Shown: positions 17,271 to 26,790, counted from the stretch's first letter. The stretch is 64,000 bases of DNA from Maritimibacter fusiformis (GCF_008086115.1 NZ_VSIY01000014.1:1-64000), one strand, 5' to 3'. Made by a program: numbers and translations. The notes: generated from the letters alone by a model not told the origin.

Positions 17271-18254
17271 ATGCGTTTGTTGATCCGCATCACGCTGGGC
17301 TATTTTCTGGTCGGTGCCCTGGTGGTTACCGTGTTCCGCGACAGCCCCGTTGTGCTTTTGGCCGAACTGGTCAGGAAGCTGCCGGCGTCGATGAACCTGT
17401 TTCTCGAAATCGCCTGGTGGGTGGTGCCGGTGTCGGCCTCGATGGTGCTGTTCGTGCCCCGCCGCGAGATGCTGGAGCGCCTGACCCGTGCCGCCGTCGC
17501 GGTGTTCGCCTGCGTGGCGCTGTTCCTGACCTTCACGATGGTCAAGGCGACTTTGCCCTATGTGCAGTCGTTCTGGGCCGACCCGATCCTGGGAAGGATC
17601 GACCGCGCCCTGCATTTCGGTCATGACCCCTGGGAACTGACCCATAGGTTTTCCGCATGGATCGACCCGGACTGGGCCAACACGATCTACATGAACTGGT
17701 GGGTCGCTCCGGCCATGTTCCTGCCTGTCCTGCTGTTCCTGTTCGACGGCGACGAGGTTCGTTCCAGCCGGTTCATCCGGCTCTATGCCGTGGCCTGGCT
17801 GGTGCTGGGCAATGCCATCGCGCTGTCCTTGCTGTCGGTCGGGCCGGTCTATTATGATCGCTTGCTCGGCGGTCAGGAGTTTGCAGGGCTCGCGGTCGCG
17901 CTTGAGCAATCCGGAATTGCCTCCAGCGCGACCGGCAATATCCAGGTCCGTCTCTGGGACGCCTATGTATCCGGCGCGCAACAAGCGGGCTCCGGCATCT
18001 CGGCCTTTCCCTCGGTGCACATTGCCATGATCACGGTGATGGCGCTGTATCTCGCCGAACGCTCGCGGTTCCTCGTGCCCTTCAGTGTCGGGCTGGTCGC
18101 GGTCTACCTGTTCCTGTCGGTCTATCTCGGCTGGCACTACGCCATCGACGGCTATGCCTCGATCCTCCTGATGCTCGGCGCCTGGGCCTGGCTCAAACGC
18201 CGCGACGCGGCACGGCCCCGTGAAACCATGCCCATCGCGGTCCCCGCCGAGTAA
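17271..18254 (+). CDS. PAP2-superfamily integral membrane phosphatase/transferase
   Basis: 327 residues with about seven predicted transmembrane helices. The C-terminal third has the PAP2 signature of the inositolphosphotransferase-like branch: FPSVHIAMITV (about 245-255) and YLGWHYAIDGYAS (about 283-295), in which the two His act in phospho transfer. Such proteins remove or exchange phosphate head groups on lipids or undecaprenyl diphosphate. The exact substrate is not readable from sequence. Start at ATG 17271, though the ribosome site is weak. Confidence 0.83.
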   Translation: MRLLIRITLGYFLVGALVVTVFRDSPVVLLAELVRKLPASMNLFLEIAWWVVPVSASMVLFVPRREMLERLTRAAVAVFACVALFLTFTMVKATLPYVQSFWADPILGRIDRALHFGHDPWELTHRFSAWIDPDWANTIYMNWWVAPAMFLPVLLFLFDGDEVRSSRFIRLYAVAWLVLGNAIALSLLSVGPVYYDRLLGGQEFAGLAVALEQSGIASSATGNIQVRLWDAYVSGAQQAGSGISAFPSVHIAMITVMALYLAERSRFLVPFSVGLVAVYLFLSVYLGWHYAIDGYASILLMLGAWAWLKRRDAARPRETMPIAVPAE

Positions 18255-18337
18255 CCGCCGGACCCTATGACGCCTCGTCGCAATTGACCCCCTCCCGCCC
18301 TGCCGGTATCGACAGGGCAACCAGATCGGAGGGCAAG

Positions 18338-19990
18338 ATGGCCGAGATTGAACGCGAAGCGATGGATGTCGACGTTGTGATCGTGGGCGCGGGGCCGGCG
18401 GGGCTGTCGGCGGCGATCCGATTGAAGCAGATCGACGCAGACCTCAACGTGGTCGTGCTGGAGAAAGGCTCCGAGGTCGGCGCGCACATCCTCTCGGGCG
18501 CGGTGCTGGACACCACCGGCATCGACGCTCTGATCCCCGACTGGAAGGACAAAGGCGCGCCGATCAACGTGCCGGTCAAGAAAGACAACTTCTACCTGCT
18601 GGGCGAGGGCGGGGGCATCCGCGTGCCGAACTGGCCGATGCCGCCGCTGATGTCGAACCACGGCAAATACATCGTGTCGATGGGCAACGTCACCCGCTGG
18701 ATGGCCGAACAGGCCGAGGCGCTCGGGGTCGAGGTCTATCCCGGCATGTCGTGCTCGGAAGTGCTGTTCGACGACAACGGCGCGGTGCGCGGCGTGGTGG
18801 CGGGCGAGTTCGGCAAGAACCCTGACGGCACCCCCGGCGAGGGTTATGAGCCGGGGATGGAGCTGAACGGCAAATACGTGCTGATCGCCGAAGGCGTGCG
18901 CGGCTCGCTCGCCAAGCAGCTTATGAGCCATTTCAAGCTGTGCGAGGGCCGCGATTTTCCGAAGTACGGCCTCGGGATGAAGGAGATCTGGGAGGTCGAC
19001 CCGGACAAGCACCGTGAAGGCACGGTGACGCACACGATGGGCTGGCCTCTGGGCAAGAACGCGGGCGGCGGCGGTTTCATCTATCACGCCGAGAACAACC
19101 AGGTTTACGTGGGTTTCGTGGTCCACCTGAACTACGCCAACCCGCATCTCTACCCCTACATGGAGTTCCAGCGGCTCAAGCATCACCCGATGGTCGCCGA
19201 ACTGCTGCAGGGCGGCAAGCGCTTGGCCTACGGCGCGCGGGCGATCGCCGAGGGCGGCTATCAGTCGATGCCCAAGGCGGTGTTCCCCGGCGGCGCGCTC
19301 TTGGGCGACAGTGTCGGGCTCGTGAACGTGCCGCGCATCAAGGGCAACCACAACGCCATGCTCTCGGGCATCGCGGCGGCGGATGCGGCGGCGGCAGCGA
19401 TCAAGGCGGGGCGGTCGGGCGATGAGCTTGACGCCTACGAGGCCGAACTGCGCTCCGGCCCGGTGGCGAAAGACCTGAAAAAGGTGCGCAACGTCAAGCC
19501 CTTGTGGTCGAAACTCGGCCTCACGGGCGGGCTGGCGCTGGGCGGGTTCGACATGTGGGTGCAGACGCTGACCGGCGGTGCCTCGCTGTTCGGCACGCTC
19601 AAACACGGCAAGTCCGACGCGGCGGCGACCGGCGAGGCGGCGAAATACCCCAAGATCGACTATCCCAAGCCCGACGGCGTGCTGTCCTTCGACCGGCTGA
19701 CCAACGTGAGCTTCTCGGCCACGAACCACGAGGAAAACCAGCCCTGCCACCTGCACCTGAAAGACCCGGACATCCCGATTTCGCTGAACCTGCCGAAATA
19801 CGACGAACCGGCGCAGCGCTATTGCCCGGCGGGGGTCTACGAGGTGGTCGAGGGCGACAATGGCCCGCGTTTCCAGATCAACTTTCAGAACTGCGTCCAC
19901 TGCAAGACCTGCGATATCAAGGACCCGGCCCAGAACATCACCTGGACGGTGCCGCAGGGCGGCGACGGGCCGAACTACCCCAACATGTAA
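18338..19990 (+). CDS. Electron transfer flavoprotein-ubiquinone oxidoreductase
   Basis: 550 residues; membrane-peripheral flavo-iron-sulfur enzyme that passes electrons from reduced ETF to ubiquinone, the exit for acyl-CoA dehydrogenases such as that at 10 kb. The N-terminal FAD dinucleotide fold VIVGAGPAGLSAAIRL begins at about residue 13, and the C-terminal ferredoxin-like region has the [4Fe-4S] motif CVHCKTCDIKDP (about 521-532) preceded by a distant Cys in RYCPAGVYE. The start ATG follows GGAGGGCAAG. A GC-rich inverted repeat follows the stop (about 20014-20042) without a T-run. Confidence 0.96.
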   Translation: MAEIEREAMDVDVVIVGAGPAGLSAAIRLKQIDADLNVVVLEKGSEVGAHILSGAVLDTTGIDALIPDWKDKGAPINVPVKKDNFYLLGEGGGIRVPNWPMPPLMSNHGKYIVSMGNVTRWMAEQAEALGVEVYPGMSCSEVLFDDNGAVRGVVAGEFGKNPDGTPGEGYEPGMELNGKYVLIAEGVRGSLAKQLMSHFKLCEGRDFPKYGLGMKEIWEVDPDKHREGTVTHTMGWPLGKNAGGGGFIYHAENNQVYVGFVVHLNYANPHLYPYMEFQRLKHHPMVAELLQGGKRLAYGARAIAEGGYQSMPKAVFPGGALLGDSVGLVNVPRIKGNHNAMLSGIAAADAAAAAIKAGRSGDELDAYEAELRSGPVAKDLKKVRNVKPLWSKLGLTGGLALGGFDMWVQTLTGGASLFGTLKHGKSDAAATGEAAKYPKIDYPKPDGVLSFDRLTNVSFSATNHEENQPCHLHLKDPDIPISLNLPKYDEPAQRYCPAGVYEVVEGDNGPRFQINFQNCVHCKTCDIKDPAQNITWTVPQGGDGPNYPNM

Positions 19991-20088
19991 CGCGCCCGTC
20001 ATCTGCGGCGCGGCAGCGGGCGGCGCGCATTGCGCCCGCCCGCCGTGGCCATTAGGTTCGGGGCGAACCAGTCCTGACGGAGGCCCAT

Positions 20089-21792
20089 TTGCCTTTTCCC
20101 CGCACCCTCCGCCCTTTGGGCTTAGCTGCACTTCTCGTCCTGTCCTCGCTGCCCGCCCGGGCCGCCGAGGAATTCGCCGGCGCCTACCTGGCGGCCCGGC
20201 ATGCGAACATGTCCGGCGACTATGCGGCGGTGGTCGAATTCGGCACCCGCGCCCTGGCCCGCGACCCGGAAAACCGCGGATTGATGGAGGGGCTGATCAT
20301 CGCGCAGGTCGGCCTTGGCCAGCTTGACGACGCGGTTCCGGTGGCGCGGCGGCTGGTGTCGGTGGCGCCCGACAACCAGATCGCCGGAATGGTCCTTCTG
20401 GCCGACGCGCTGGCCAGCGAGGACTGGGATGCAGCCGACAAGCTGTTCGCGGGCGGGCTCAATCTTGGCGGCCTGATGAACGACATGATCCAGGCCTGGT
20501 CAGCGATCGGGCAGGGGCGGATGAGCCGCGCGATCGAGTTGTTCGACGCATTGGCCGCCGCCGAAGGCAGTGCCGAGGCGGCGCTGTTCCAGAAGGCGAT
20601 GGCGCTGGCGCTGGTGGGCGATTACGAGGGTGCGGCCGACATCCTCGGCGGCGGCGAGATGACGCTGCGCCTCAACCGCAACGGCATCATCGCCTATGCC
20701 CAGGTTCTCAGCCAGCTGGAGCGCAATCCCGACGCCGTCGAGATGCTCGATCAGGTGTTCGCCAACACAACCGACCCGGAACTGACCGCGCTGCGCGCCG
20801 AACTGGCCGCCGGCAAGCCGATTGCCTTCACCGCCGTCGGCTCCGCCCGCGAAGGACTGTCGCAACTGTTCTACGAGGTTGGCGATTCGCTGATGGGCGA
20901 CACCGACCCGGCGCTTGTGCTGATCTACGCCCGGATGGCCGAACACCTGAAGCCCGACAACACCGGCGCGATCCTGCTGTCGGCCGAAGTGCTGGAAAAG
21001 ATGGAGCGTTTCGAGCTTGCGGCGCAGACTTACGACCGGATCGCGCCCGACAGCCGCGCCTATCCGCAGGCGCAACTGGGCAAGGCCACGGCGTTGCGGC
21101 GGATCGGTGACACGGCCGGCGGCATCGCCGTGCTCGAAGCTCTGGCCGAAACCCACCCCGACATCGCCGCCGTGCATGTCTCGCTGGGCGACGCGCTGCG
21201 TTTTCAGCAACGCTATGCCGAGGCGACGCCGCATTACGATGCCGCCATCGCGCTGTTTCCCGGTGACAGCGCGGGGCAATGGGCGGTCTATTTCGCCCGG
21301 GGCATCACCCTCGAACGTCAGAGCGAATGGGACCGCGCCGAGGCCGATTTCCGCAAGGCGCTGGAACTGTCGCCGGATCAGCCGAGCGTGTTGAATTACC
21401 TGGGCTATTCCTTCGTCGAGCAGAAAAAGAACCTCGACGAGGCGCTGGACATGATCGAACGCGCCGTCGCCGCGCGGCCCTTTGACGGCTATATCCGCGA
21501 TTCGCTGGGCTGGGTGTTCTACCGCCTTGGCCGCTATGACGAGGCGGTCGAGGAGATGGAGCGCGCGGTCGAACTGATGCCGACCGACCCGGTCCTGAAC
21601 GACCACCTGGGCGATGTCTACTGGGCGGTCGACCGCAAGCGCGAGGCCCGCTTCCAGTGGAGCCGCGCGCTGTCGTTCATCACCGACGAGACCGACCCGG
21701 ACGAGTTGAAGCCCGACCGGGTGCGGCGCAAGCTCGAGGTCGGGCTGGACGTGGTGCTGGAAGAAGAGGGCGGCACGCCGATCCGCCGATGA
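20089..21792 (+). CDS. Exported tetratricopeptide repeat protein
   Basis: 567 residues beginning at a TTG codon behind a GGAGG-type site. The N-terminus is a Sec signal peptide (RTLRPLGLAALLVLSSLPARA, cut near residue 25). The rest is a run of TPR-like helical repeats; clear ones lie near 225-300 and 380-520 (for example AEADFRKALELSPDQPSVLNYLG). TPR scaffolds mediate protein contacts, and placement in the periplasm suggests an envelope or outer-membrane assembly role. It precedes ispE with an ATGA overlap, an arrangement often kept in Rhodobacteraceae. Specific partner unknown. Confidence 0.88.
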   Translation: MPFPRTLRPLGLAALLVLSSLPARAAEEFAGAYLAARHANMSGDYAAVVEFGTRALARDPENRGLMEGLIIAQVGLGQLDDAVPVARRLVSVAPDNQIAGMVLLADALASEDWDAADKLFAGGLNLGGLMNDMIQAWSAIGQGRMSRAIELFDALAAAEGSAEAALFQKAMALALVGDYEGAADILGGGEMTLRLNRNGIIAYAQVLSQLERNPDAVEMLDQVFANTTDPELTALRAELAAGKPIAFTAVGSAREGLSQLFYEVGDSLMGDTDPALVLIYARMAEHLKPDNTGAILLSAEVLEKMERFELAAQTYDRIAPDSRAYPQAQLGKATALRRIGDTAGGIAVLEALAETHPDIAAVHVSLGDALRFQQRYAEATPHYDAAIALFPGDSAGQWAVYFARGITLERQSEWDRAEADFRKALELSPDQPSVLNYLGYSFVEQKKNLDEALDMIERAVAARPFDGYIRDSLGWVFYRLGRYDEAVEEMERAVELMPTDPVLNDHLGDVYWAVDRKREARFQWSRALSFITDETDPDELKPDRVRRKLEVGLDVVLEEEGGTPIRR

Positions 21793-22616
21793 TGTCGCAG
21801 AGCTTTGCCCCCGCCAAGATCAACCTGACCCTGCACGTGACCGGCGAGCGCGGCGACGGCTACCACCTGCTCGACAGCCTCGTGGCCTTTGCCGATGTGG
21901 GCGACCGGGTGTCGGTCAGCCCCGCCGAGAGCCGCACCCTCGAGGTGACCGGCCCAATGGCCGGGGGCGTGCCCACGGATGCGCGAAACCTCGTCATGCA
22001 GGCCGCCGCGCTTTACGACCTGCCGGTCAAGGCGGTCCTGACCAAGACGCTGCCCAGCGCCGCCGGGCTGGGCGGCGGCTCGTCCGACGCGGCCGCCACG
22101 CTTCTGGCGATGGCCGATCTGACCGGGCAGAACGTGCTGCCCGAGGGCGCCACCGACCTGGGCGCCGATGTGCGCGTCTGCCTGATGCGGCAGGCCGCCC
22201 GGATGCGTGGCATCGGTGAGGATGTGACGCCGGTCGAGGGGATGCCGGAGCTGTTCGCGGTGCTGGCCAACCCCGGGGTCGAGGTGCCGACCGCCGAGGT
22301 CTTTGCGGCGCTCACCGACAAGGACAACGCGCCGATGCCCAAACGCCTGCCGCGCTGGCGTGCGGGCTGGACGCTGATCGACTGGCTGGCGGCGCAGCGC
22401 AACGACCTCGAGGCCCCCGCCATCGCGGTCGCGCCGGTGATCGCCGAGGTGCTGGCCGCGCTGGGCGCCTTGCCCGAGGCGCGGCTGGCGCGGATGACCG
22501 GGTCCGGCGGCACCTGCTTTGCGCTGTTTGAAACCCGGGACGAGGCCGAGACGGCGGCGATGGACCTGTCCGAGGCGCGACCCGACTGGTGGATCAGCGC
22601 CGCGACCCTGCGCTAG
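21789..22616 (+). CDS. ispE: 4-diphosphocytidyl-2-C-methyl-D-erythritol kinase
   Basis: 275 residues, GHMP kinase family. Phosphorylates CDP-methylerythritol in the non-mevalonate isoprenoid pathway, whose last step (IspH) is at 60.7 kb. The N-terminal APAKINLTLHVTG motif and the ATP loop LPSAAGLGGGSSDAAA (about 90-105) are present, as is the C-terminal TGSGGTCFAL motif. Two adjacent ATG codons (21789 and 21792) could start it; the first overlaps the TPR gene stop. Confidence 0.95.
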   Translation: MMSQSFAPAKINLTLHVTGERGDGYHLLDSLVAFADVGDRVSVSPAESRTLEVTGPMAGGVPTDARNLVMQAAALYDLPVKAVLTKTLPSAAGLGGGSSDAAATLLAMADLTGQNVLPEGATDLGADVRVCLMRQAARMRGIGEDVTPVEGMPELFAVLANPGVEVPTAEVFAALTDKDNAPMPKRLPRWRAGWTLIDWLAAQRNDLEAPAIAVAPVIAEVLAALGALPEARLARMTGSGGTCFALFETRDEAETAAMDLSEARPDWWISAATLR

Positions 22617-23614
22617 TTCAGCCGCGCCACCACGTAATCCGAAATGTCCGACAGCATGTCGCGGATCGGATGCTCCGGCAGCCCCTCCAGCGCGGTCTTC
22701 GACGTGTCGACCCAGGCGAAGGCATCCGCGCGTGTCGCCTCCAGCGCGCCGTGGCGGGTCATCAGGTCGATGGCGCGCTCCAGGTCGCCCGCCTCCTGCC
22801 GCCCGGCCTCGATGGTGCGCTGCCAGAAGGCGCGTTCCTCGTCATCGGCCAGCGCGATCGCCTTGATCAGCGGCAGGGTCAGCTTGCGGTCGCGGAAATC
22901 GTCGCCCTTGTCCTTGCCGATGCCATCGCCGCCCCAGAAATCCAGCAGGTCGTCGGCGATCTGGAACGCGATTCCCATCGCGTCGCCATAGGCATGAAGC
23001 GCCGCGACCGCATCGTCATCTGCCCCTGCCAGCACCCCGCCGACCTCGGTCGCGGCGGCAAACAGCGCCGCGGTCTTGCCGCGCACCACCTGCAGATAGA
23101 CATCCTCGCCGGTCGCAAGGTTCTGCGCCGCGGTCAGTTGCAGCACCTCGCCCTCGGCAATCGTGGCCGCGGCGTTGGACAGGATGCGCATGATCGGCAT
23201 CGAATCCGCCTCGGTCATCAACTGGAACGAGCGCGCGAACAGGTAATCGCCCACCAGCACCGAAGACTTGTTGTCCCACAAGAGGTTGGCCGTGGGCCGC
23301 CCGCGCCGCTTGGCGCTTTCGTCCACCACGTCGTCATGCAGCAGCGTCGCGGTGTGGATGAATTCGACCGTCGCGGCCAGGTGCACGTGATGCGGCCCGT
23401 CGTAGCCCATCAGCCGCGCCGCCGCCAAGGTCAGCATCGGGCGCAGGCGTTTGCCGCCGGCCTCGATCAGATGCGCGGTCACCTCGGGGATGCGCGGCGC
23501 GTGTTCGGACGCCATGCGCTCGCGGATCAGCGCGCTGACCGCGTCCAGATCGTCGGCCAGATAGGCCGCCAGCCTCTCATGCGGCTTGTGCACTGTGGCG
23601 TCATGTTTCGTCAC
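22613..23614 (-). CDS. Polyprenyl (octaprenyl/decaprenyl) diphosphate synthase
   Basis: 333 residues. Trans-prenyltransferase that chains isopentenyl diphosphate onto an allylic starter to make the ubiquinone side chain. The first Asp-rich motif is LLHDDVVDES (about 91-100) and the second is FQIADDLLDF (about 218-227). The residues before the first motif are small (TAT), consistent with a long product, and alphaproteobacterial members usually make the decaprenyl chain. It converges on ispE with stop codons overlapping. Product length is inferred. Confidence 0.92.
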   Translation of the reverse strand: MTKHDATVHKPHERLAAYLADDLDAVSALIRERMASEHAPRIPEVTAHLIEAGGKRLRPMLTLAAARLMGYDGPHHVHLAATVEFIHTATLLHDDVVDESAKRRGRPTANLLWDNKSSVLVGDYLFARSFQLMTEADSMPIMRILSNAAATIAEGEVLQLTAAQNLATGEDVYLQVVRGKTAALFAAATEVGGVLAGADDDAVAALHAYGDAMGIAFQIADDLLDFWGGDGIGKDKGDDFRDRKLTLPLIKAIALADDEERAFWQRTIEAGRQEAGDLERAIDLMTRHGALEATRADAFAWVDTSKTALEGLPEHPIRDMLSDISDYVVARLN

Positions 23615-23689
23615 GTAGCTGTCTTTCCGTCTCCATCCGTGCCAAGCTCATCTCGACTCTCCTGTCGGAAAACAGCTAAGTCTCTGAGT

Positions 23690-23908
23690 ATGAAAGAGCT
23701 TCTACGCACCAACGACCCGACCGTCATCGCCTTTGCCACGGCGCTTCTGGACGGCGAAGGTATAACCACCTTTGCCACCGACGTCCATATGAGCACGCTG
23801 GAGGGCTCGATCGGCGCTTTGCCGCGCCGTCTGCTGGTGCGCGACGACGATCACGCCCGCGCGCGGCGCGTTCTGGCCGACAACGACATCGACACCGGGG
23901 ACGGCTGA
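23690..23908 (+). CDS. DUF2007 family small protein
   Basis: 72 residues matching the DUF2007 (putative signal-transducing) family: it opens MKELLRTNDPTVIAFATALLDGEGI-like (written here as the family hallmark) and has the RRLLVRDDDHARARRVL core that forms a ferredoxin-like fold. No enzyme residues are evident. It precedes the methyltransferase by one base, so the two are probably co-transcribed. Function unknown. Confidence 0.85.
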   Translation: MKELLRTNDPTVIAFATALLDGEGITTFATDVHMSTLEGSIGALPRRLLVRDDDHARARRVLADNDIDTGDG

Positions 23909-23909
23909 C

Positions 23910-24665
23910 ATGGGCGACGAGGCCGTGACCGAGGACCGCTTTCTCGGCGGCCGCCTGGTCCTGCGCCAGCCCCGGCAGGGCTACCGCGCCGGGATCGACC
24001 CGGTGTTGCTGGCGGCCTCGGTTCCGGCGGTGGCCGGGCAATCGGTGCTCGATCTCGGCTGCGGCGTGGGCGCGGCGGCGCTGTGTCTGGGCGCGCGGGT
24101 TGCCGGGCTGTCGCTCACCGGGGTTGAGCGGCAGGCGGACTACGCCGCACTTGCCCGTGCTAACGCCTTGGCCAACGGGCAGGCGTTTTTCGTGCACGAG
24201 GCCGACCTTGCCGCGCTGCCCGCCGATCTGCGCGCCCGGGCCTTCGATCACGTCATCATGAACCCGCCCTACTACCTGCCGTCGCGCGCCACCCGCTCCG
24301 ACGACCCCGGGCGCGGTGCCGCGCTTTTCGAGGACACGCCGCTGGCCACCTGGATCGACGTGGCCACCCGCCGCCTGCGCCCCGGCGGCCACCTCAGCGC
24401 GATCCAGAACGCCGCACGCCTGCCCGACCTCATGGCCGCGCTCGACGACAGGCTGGGCAGCGTCGTGATCCGGCCGATTTCCCCCCGCGACGGGCGCGAC
24501 GCGACGCTGGTGATCGTGCAGGCGCGCAAGGGTGGACGCGCGCCCGCACGCCTTGCCGCGCCACTGGTGCTGCACAAGGGCGCCGATCATCCCGGCGACC
24601 GCGACCACTACCGCCCCGAAGTGCGCGCGATCCTGCGCGAAGCCGCCGCGCTCGACCTCGGCTAG
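23910..24665 (+). CDS. tRNA1(Val) (adenine(37)-N6)-methyltransferase-like
   Basis: 251 residues, class I SAM-dependent methyltransferase. The SAM loop VLDLGCGVGAAALCLGARV begins at about residue 46 and the catalytic NPPYY motif is at about 113-117, placing it among N6-adenine or N5-glutamine methyltransferases. The N-terminal ORRGYRAGIDPVLL-like segment (here QPRQGYRAGIDPVLLAA) is typical of the YfiC/TrmN6 group. The precise substrate is inferred from that resemblance. Confidence 0.85.
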   Translation: MGDEAVTEDRFLGGRLVLRQPRQGYRAGIDPVLLAASVPAVAGQSVLDLGCGVGAAALCLGARVAGLSLTGVERQADYAALARANALANGQAFFVHEADLAALPADLRARAFDHVIMNPPYYLPSRATRSDDPGRGAALFEDTPLATWIDVATRRLRPGGHLSAIQNAARLPDLMAALDDRLGSVVIRPISPRDGRDATLVIVQARKGGRAPARLAAPLVLHKGADHPGDRDHYRPEVRAILREAAALDLG

Positions 24666-24811
24666 GCCGGCATCCGGCAACATCTTGCCACCGCACGCCG
24701 CCGGTTTCGGCACTGCGACCATCCGTTCCCCGAGAGGGGGCAAGGAGTCCGTGACAAGCATCGCGTTGTGTGCTGCACTGGTCTTGCGAGGACTTGAAAC
24801 AGGAGAATGCC

Positions 24812-24979
24812 ATGACTCTGGACGCCCACCTGAGCGAACTTCAGAAAAAGCACGAAGCTCTGTCCGAGCGGGTCGAACGGGCGCAACAAAGCCTCTCGAC
24901 CGACGACCTTGAAATCGTGGCGCTCAAAAAAGAAAAACTGCGCCTGAAAGAGGAAATCGAGCGGCTCAAGCACGGCTAG
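24812..24979 (+). CDS. YdcH family (DUF465) protein
   Basis: 55 residues forming a two-helix coiled coil. It opens MTLDAHLSELQKKHEALSER and ends KKEKLRLKEEIERLK, both hallmarks of DUF465/YdcH. The ribosome site CAGGAG lies nine bases upstream. These small proteins are widespread in Proteobacteria and have no settled role. Confidence 0.9.
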   Translation: MTLDAHLSELQKKHEALSERVERAQQSLSTDDLEIVALKKEKLRLKEEIERLKHG

Positions 24980-24988
24980 ACCCGGCCA

Positions 24989-25864
24989 TCAGGATCGGCG
25001 GCGCCGCGTCCGCCCGGACCGGGCCGCCAGCACCGCGCCCGCGGTAATCAACACCGCGGCGACGAGTATCTCGCGCCGCGGTTCGGCCATGCCGGCCAGA
25101 ATCAGCAACAGTGTCGACAGCAGCGGCGCGGCGTAGGACGCGGTGCCAAGAAGCTGGATGTCACCGCGCTTCACCCCCACGTCCCAAGCATAGAACGCCA
25201 GCCCCACCGGGCCAAGGCCAAGGCCGATCAGCGCCGCCCAGCCTTGCAGGCCTTGCGGCCATGCGGTCGTCTCGAACGCCAGGTGCGCCGCCAAGGACAG
25301 CGCCGAGGTCGCCAGGCAGAACACCGCGACGGCGGCGGTGGGCGTTGCGCCCAGGCGGCGCGACAGCACCGAATAGCCCGACCATGTGAGCGCGCAGAGC
25401 AGCGCCAGGCCATAGCCCGGCAGCGCCCCCGCGCTGACCCGGGTCAGACCCGCCGCGACGATCAGCGCGGCGCCCGCAAACCCCGCCAGCGCGCCCGCAA
25501 CATGGCCCGCGCGCAGCCGCTCGCCCGGCAGAAGCCCGGAAAACAGCACGATCAGCAGCGGCCAGAGATAGGCAATCAACCCGGCCTCGGCGGGCGGGGC
25601 AAGGCGCAGGGCCGAGAAATAGAAGGCGTGATAGCCGAACAGGCCGAGCGTGCCGAAGGCATAGACCCGCCACGACACCCGGCGAAGCTGGCCGAGGTTG
25701 CCGGAGTTCGCCACCCAGATCAGCCCCGCGACCCCGCCGATGGCAAAGCAGATCGCGTTCAACTGGAACGGCGGCACCGGGTCGGTCGCCACGGTGAACA
25801 GCGCCAGCAGCGACCAGAGCAGGACGGCGGAAAAGCCTATGGCGGTGGCGGTTCGCGGGGTCAT
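24989..25864 (-). CDS. DMT-superfamily (EamA) transporter
   Basis: 291 residues with ten predicted transmembrane helices in two EamA repeats (about 3-135 and 145-285). Such carriers commonly export amino acids or small metabolites. Helix ends show the family's YLWPLLIVLFSGLLPGE and GTASYAAPLLSTL motifs. The start is uncertain: ATG 25864 is used here, ATG 25879 also fits. Longer starts would run through the phaB terminator at 25885-25906. Confidence 0.85.
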   Translation of the reverse strand: MTPRTATAIGFSAVLLWSLLALFTVATDPVPPFQLNAICFAIGGVAGLIWVANSGNLGQLRRVSWRVYAFGTLGLFGYHAFYFSALRLAPPAEAGLIAYLWPLLIVLFSGLLPGERLRAGHVAGALAGFAGAALIVAAGLTRVSAGALPGYGLALLCALTWSGYSVLSRRLGATPTAAVAVFCLATSALSLAAHLAFETTAWPQGLQGWAALIGLGLGPVGLAFYAWDVGVKRGDIQLLGTASYAAPLLSTLLLILAGMAEPRREILVAAVLITAGAVLAARSGRTRRRRS

Positions 25865-25884
25865 GCGCCGGTTTGACATGAAAA

Positions 25885-25906
25885 GACCGGCCCCGAAAGG
25901 CCGGTC
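25885..25906 (-). terminator. Intrinsic terminator of phaB
   Basis: Inverted repeat gaccggcc (25885-25892) and ggccggtc (25899-25906) with a six-base loop. Read on the minus strand it is followed by TTTT, so it would end transcripts coming from phaB, which stops at 25926. It lies just before the DMT transporter gene. Confidence 0.85.
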
Positions 25907-25925
25907 CACCCGTCAGTATCGCGGC

Positions 25926-26648
25926 TCAGACGAAGAATTGCCCGCCGTTCGCGGTGATCGTCGAGCCGTTCAGGAACGCCGCGTCGTCGGAGGCCAGGAA
26001 CACCACGCAGCGCGCGATCTCCTCGGGCTCGCCCAGGCGGCCGGTCGGGATCTGAGCGATGATCGCATCGCGCACCTTTTCCGGCACCGCCATGACCATC
26101 TCGGTCGCGATGTAGCCGGGGCAGATCGCGTTGGCGGTGATGCCGGCGCGCGCGCCTTCCTGCGCCAGCGATTTCACGATGCCCAGGTCGCCCGCCTTGG
26201 TGGCGGCATAGTTGACCTGCGCGAACTGGCCCTTCTGGCCGTTGATCGAGGAAATCACCACGACGCGCCCGAACTTGCGTTCGCGCATCCCCGGCCAGAT
26301 CGGGTGCACGGTGTTGAACACGCCGGTCAGGTTGGTGTCGACGACCTGGTGCCATTGCTCGGGCGTCATCTTGTGGAACGGCGCGTCGCGGGTGATGCCG
26401 GCGTTGGCGACGACCACCTCGATCGGGCCGAGGTCGGCCTCGACCTTGGCGATGCCGGCGGCGCTGGCCTCGTAGTCGGCGACGTTCCACTTGTAGGTCG
26501 GGATGCCGGTCTCATCGGTGAACTTGCCGGCGGCCTCGTCGTTGCCCGCGTAATTCGCGGCAACGGTATAGCCCGCCTCTTTCAACGCTTTCGAAATCGC
26601 TTCCCCGATGCCGCGCGTGCCTCCGGTGACGAGTGCAACTCTTGCCAT
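25926..26648 (-). CDS. phaB: Acetoacetyl-CoA reductase
   Basis: 240 residues, short-chain dehydrogenase. Reduces acetoacetyl-CoA to (R)-3-hydroxybutyryl-CoA with NADPH for polyhydroxybutyrate synthesis. The nucleotide loop TGGTRGIG is at 8-15, NAG at 82-84, and the catalytic set is S134, Y147, K151. The length and the TGGTRGIGEAISKALK start match PhaB. Start ATG follows a GGAGG-like site. It lies downstream of phaA but is separated by the phaA terminator, so it probably has its own promoter. Confidence 0.96.
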   Translation of the reverse strand: MARVALVTGGTRGIGEAISKALKEAGYTVAANYAGNDEAAGKFTDETGIPTYKWNVADYEASAAGIAKVEADLGPIEVVVANAGITRDAPFHKMTPEQWHQVVDTNLTGVFNTVHPIWPGMRERKFGRVVVISSINGQKGQFAQVNYAATKAGDLGIVKSLAQEGARAGITANAICPGYIATEMVMAVPEKVRDAIIAQIPTGRLGEPEEIARCVVFLASDDAAFLNGSTITANGGQFFV

Positions 26649-26707
26649 GGTTTCCTCCAGTCTGGCGAATCTGATCTCAGTAACTCTGTTACGTGCTTGG
26701 CGGAAGA

Positions 26708-26726
26708 TGCGCAATAAAGTTGCGCA
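26708..26726. promoter_or_regulatory. Dyad upstream of phaB, possible operator
   Basis: Inverted repeat tgcgcaa (26708-26714) and ttgcgca (26720-26726) with a five-base spacer, lying about 60-80 bases upstream of the phaB start. TGC-containing dyads are the type of site bound by PhaR repressors of PHB genes, but this copy differs from the CTGCN3GCAG form, so assignment is tentative. Confidence 0.4.
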
Positions 26727-26750
26727 AAAAACCCTGCCCCGCAAACAAAA

Positions 26751-26770
26751 AGGGGCGCCGGAGCGCCCCT
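26751..26770 (-). terminator. Intrinsic terminator of phaA
   Basis: Inverted repeat ggggcgc and gcgcccc with a short central loop. On the minus strand it is followed by TTTTTG, a classical U-tract. It begins 20 bases after the phaA stop (26791) and separates phaA from phaB. Confidence 0.88.
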
Positions 26771-26790
26771 CGTTTTCGCGATCCGGCCGC

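Noticed and set aside
18152..20131. 659-codon frame opposite ETF-QO
   Set aside because: Composition and antisense position mark it as a shadow of a well-supported gene.
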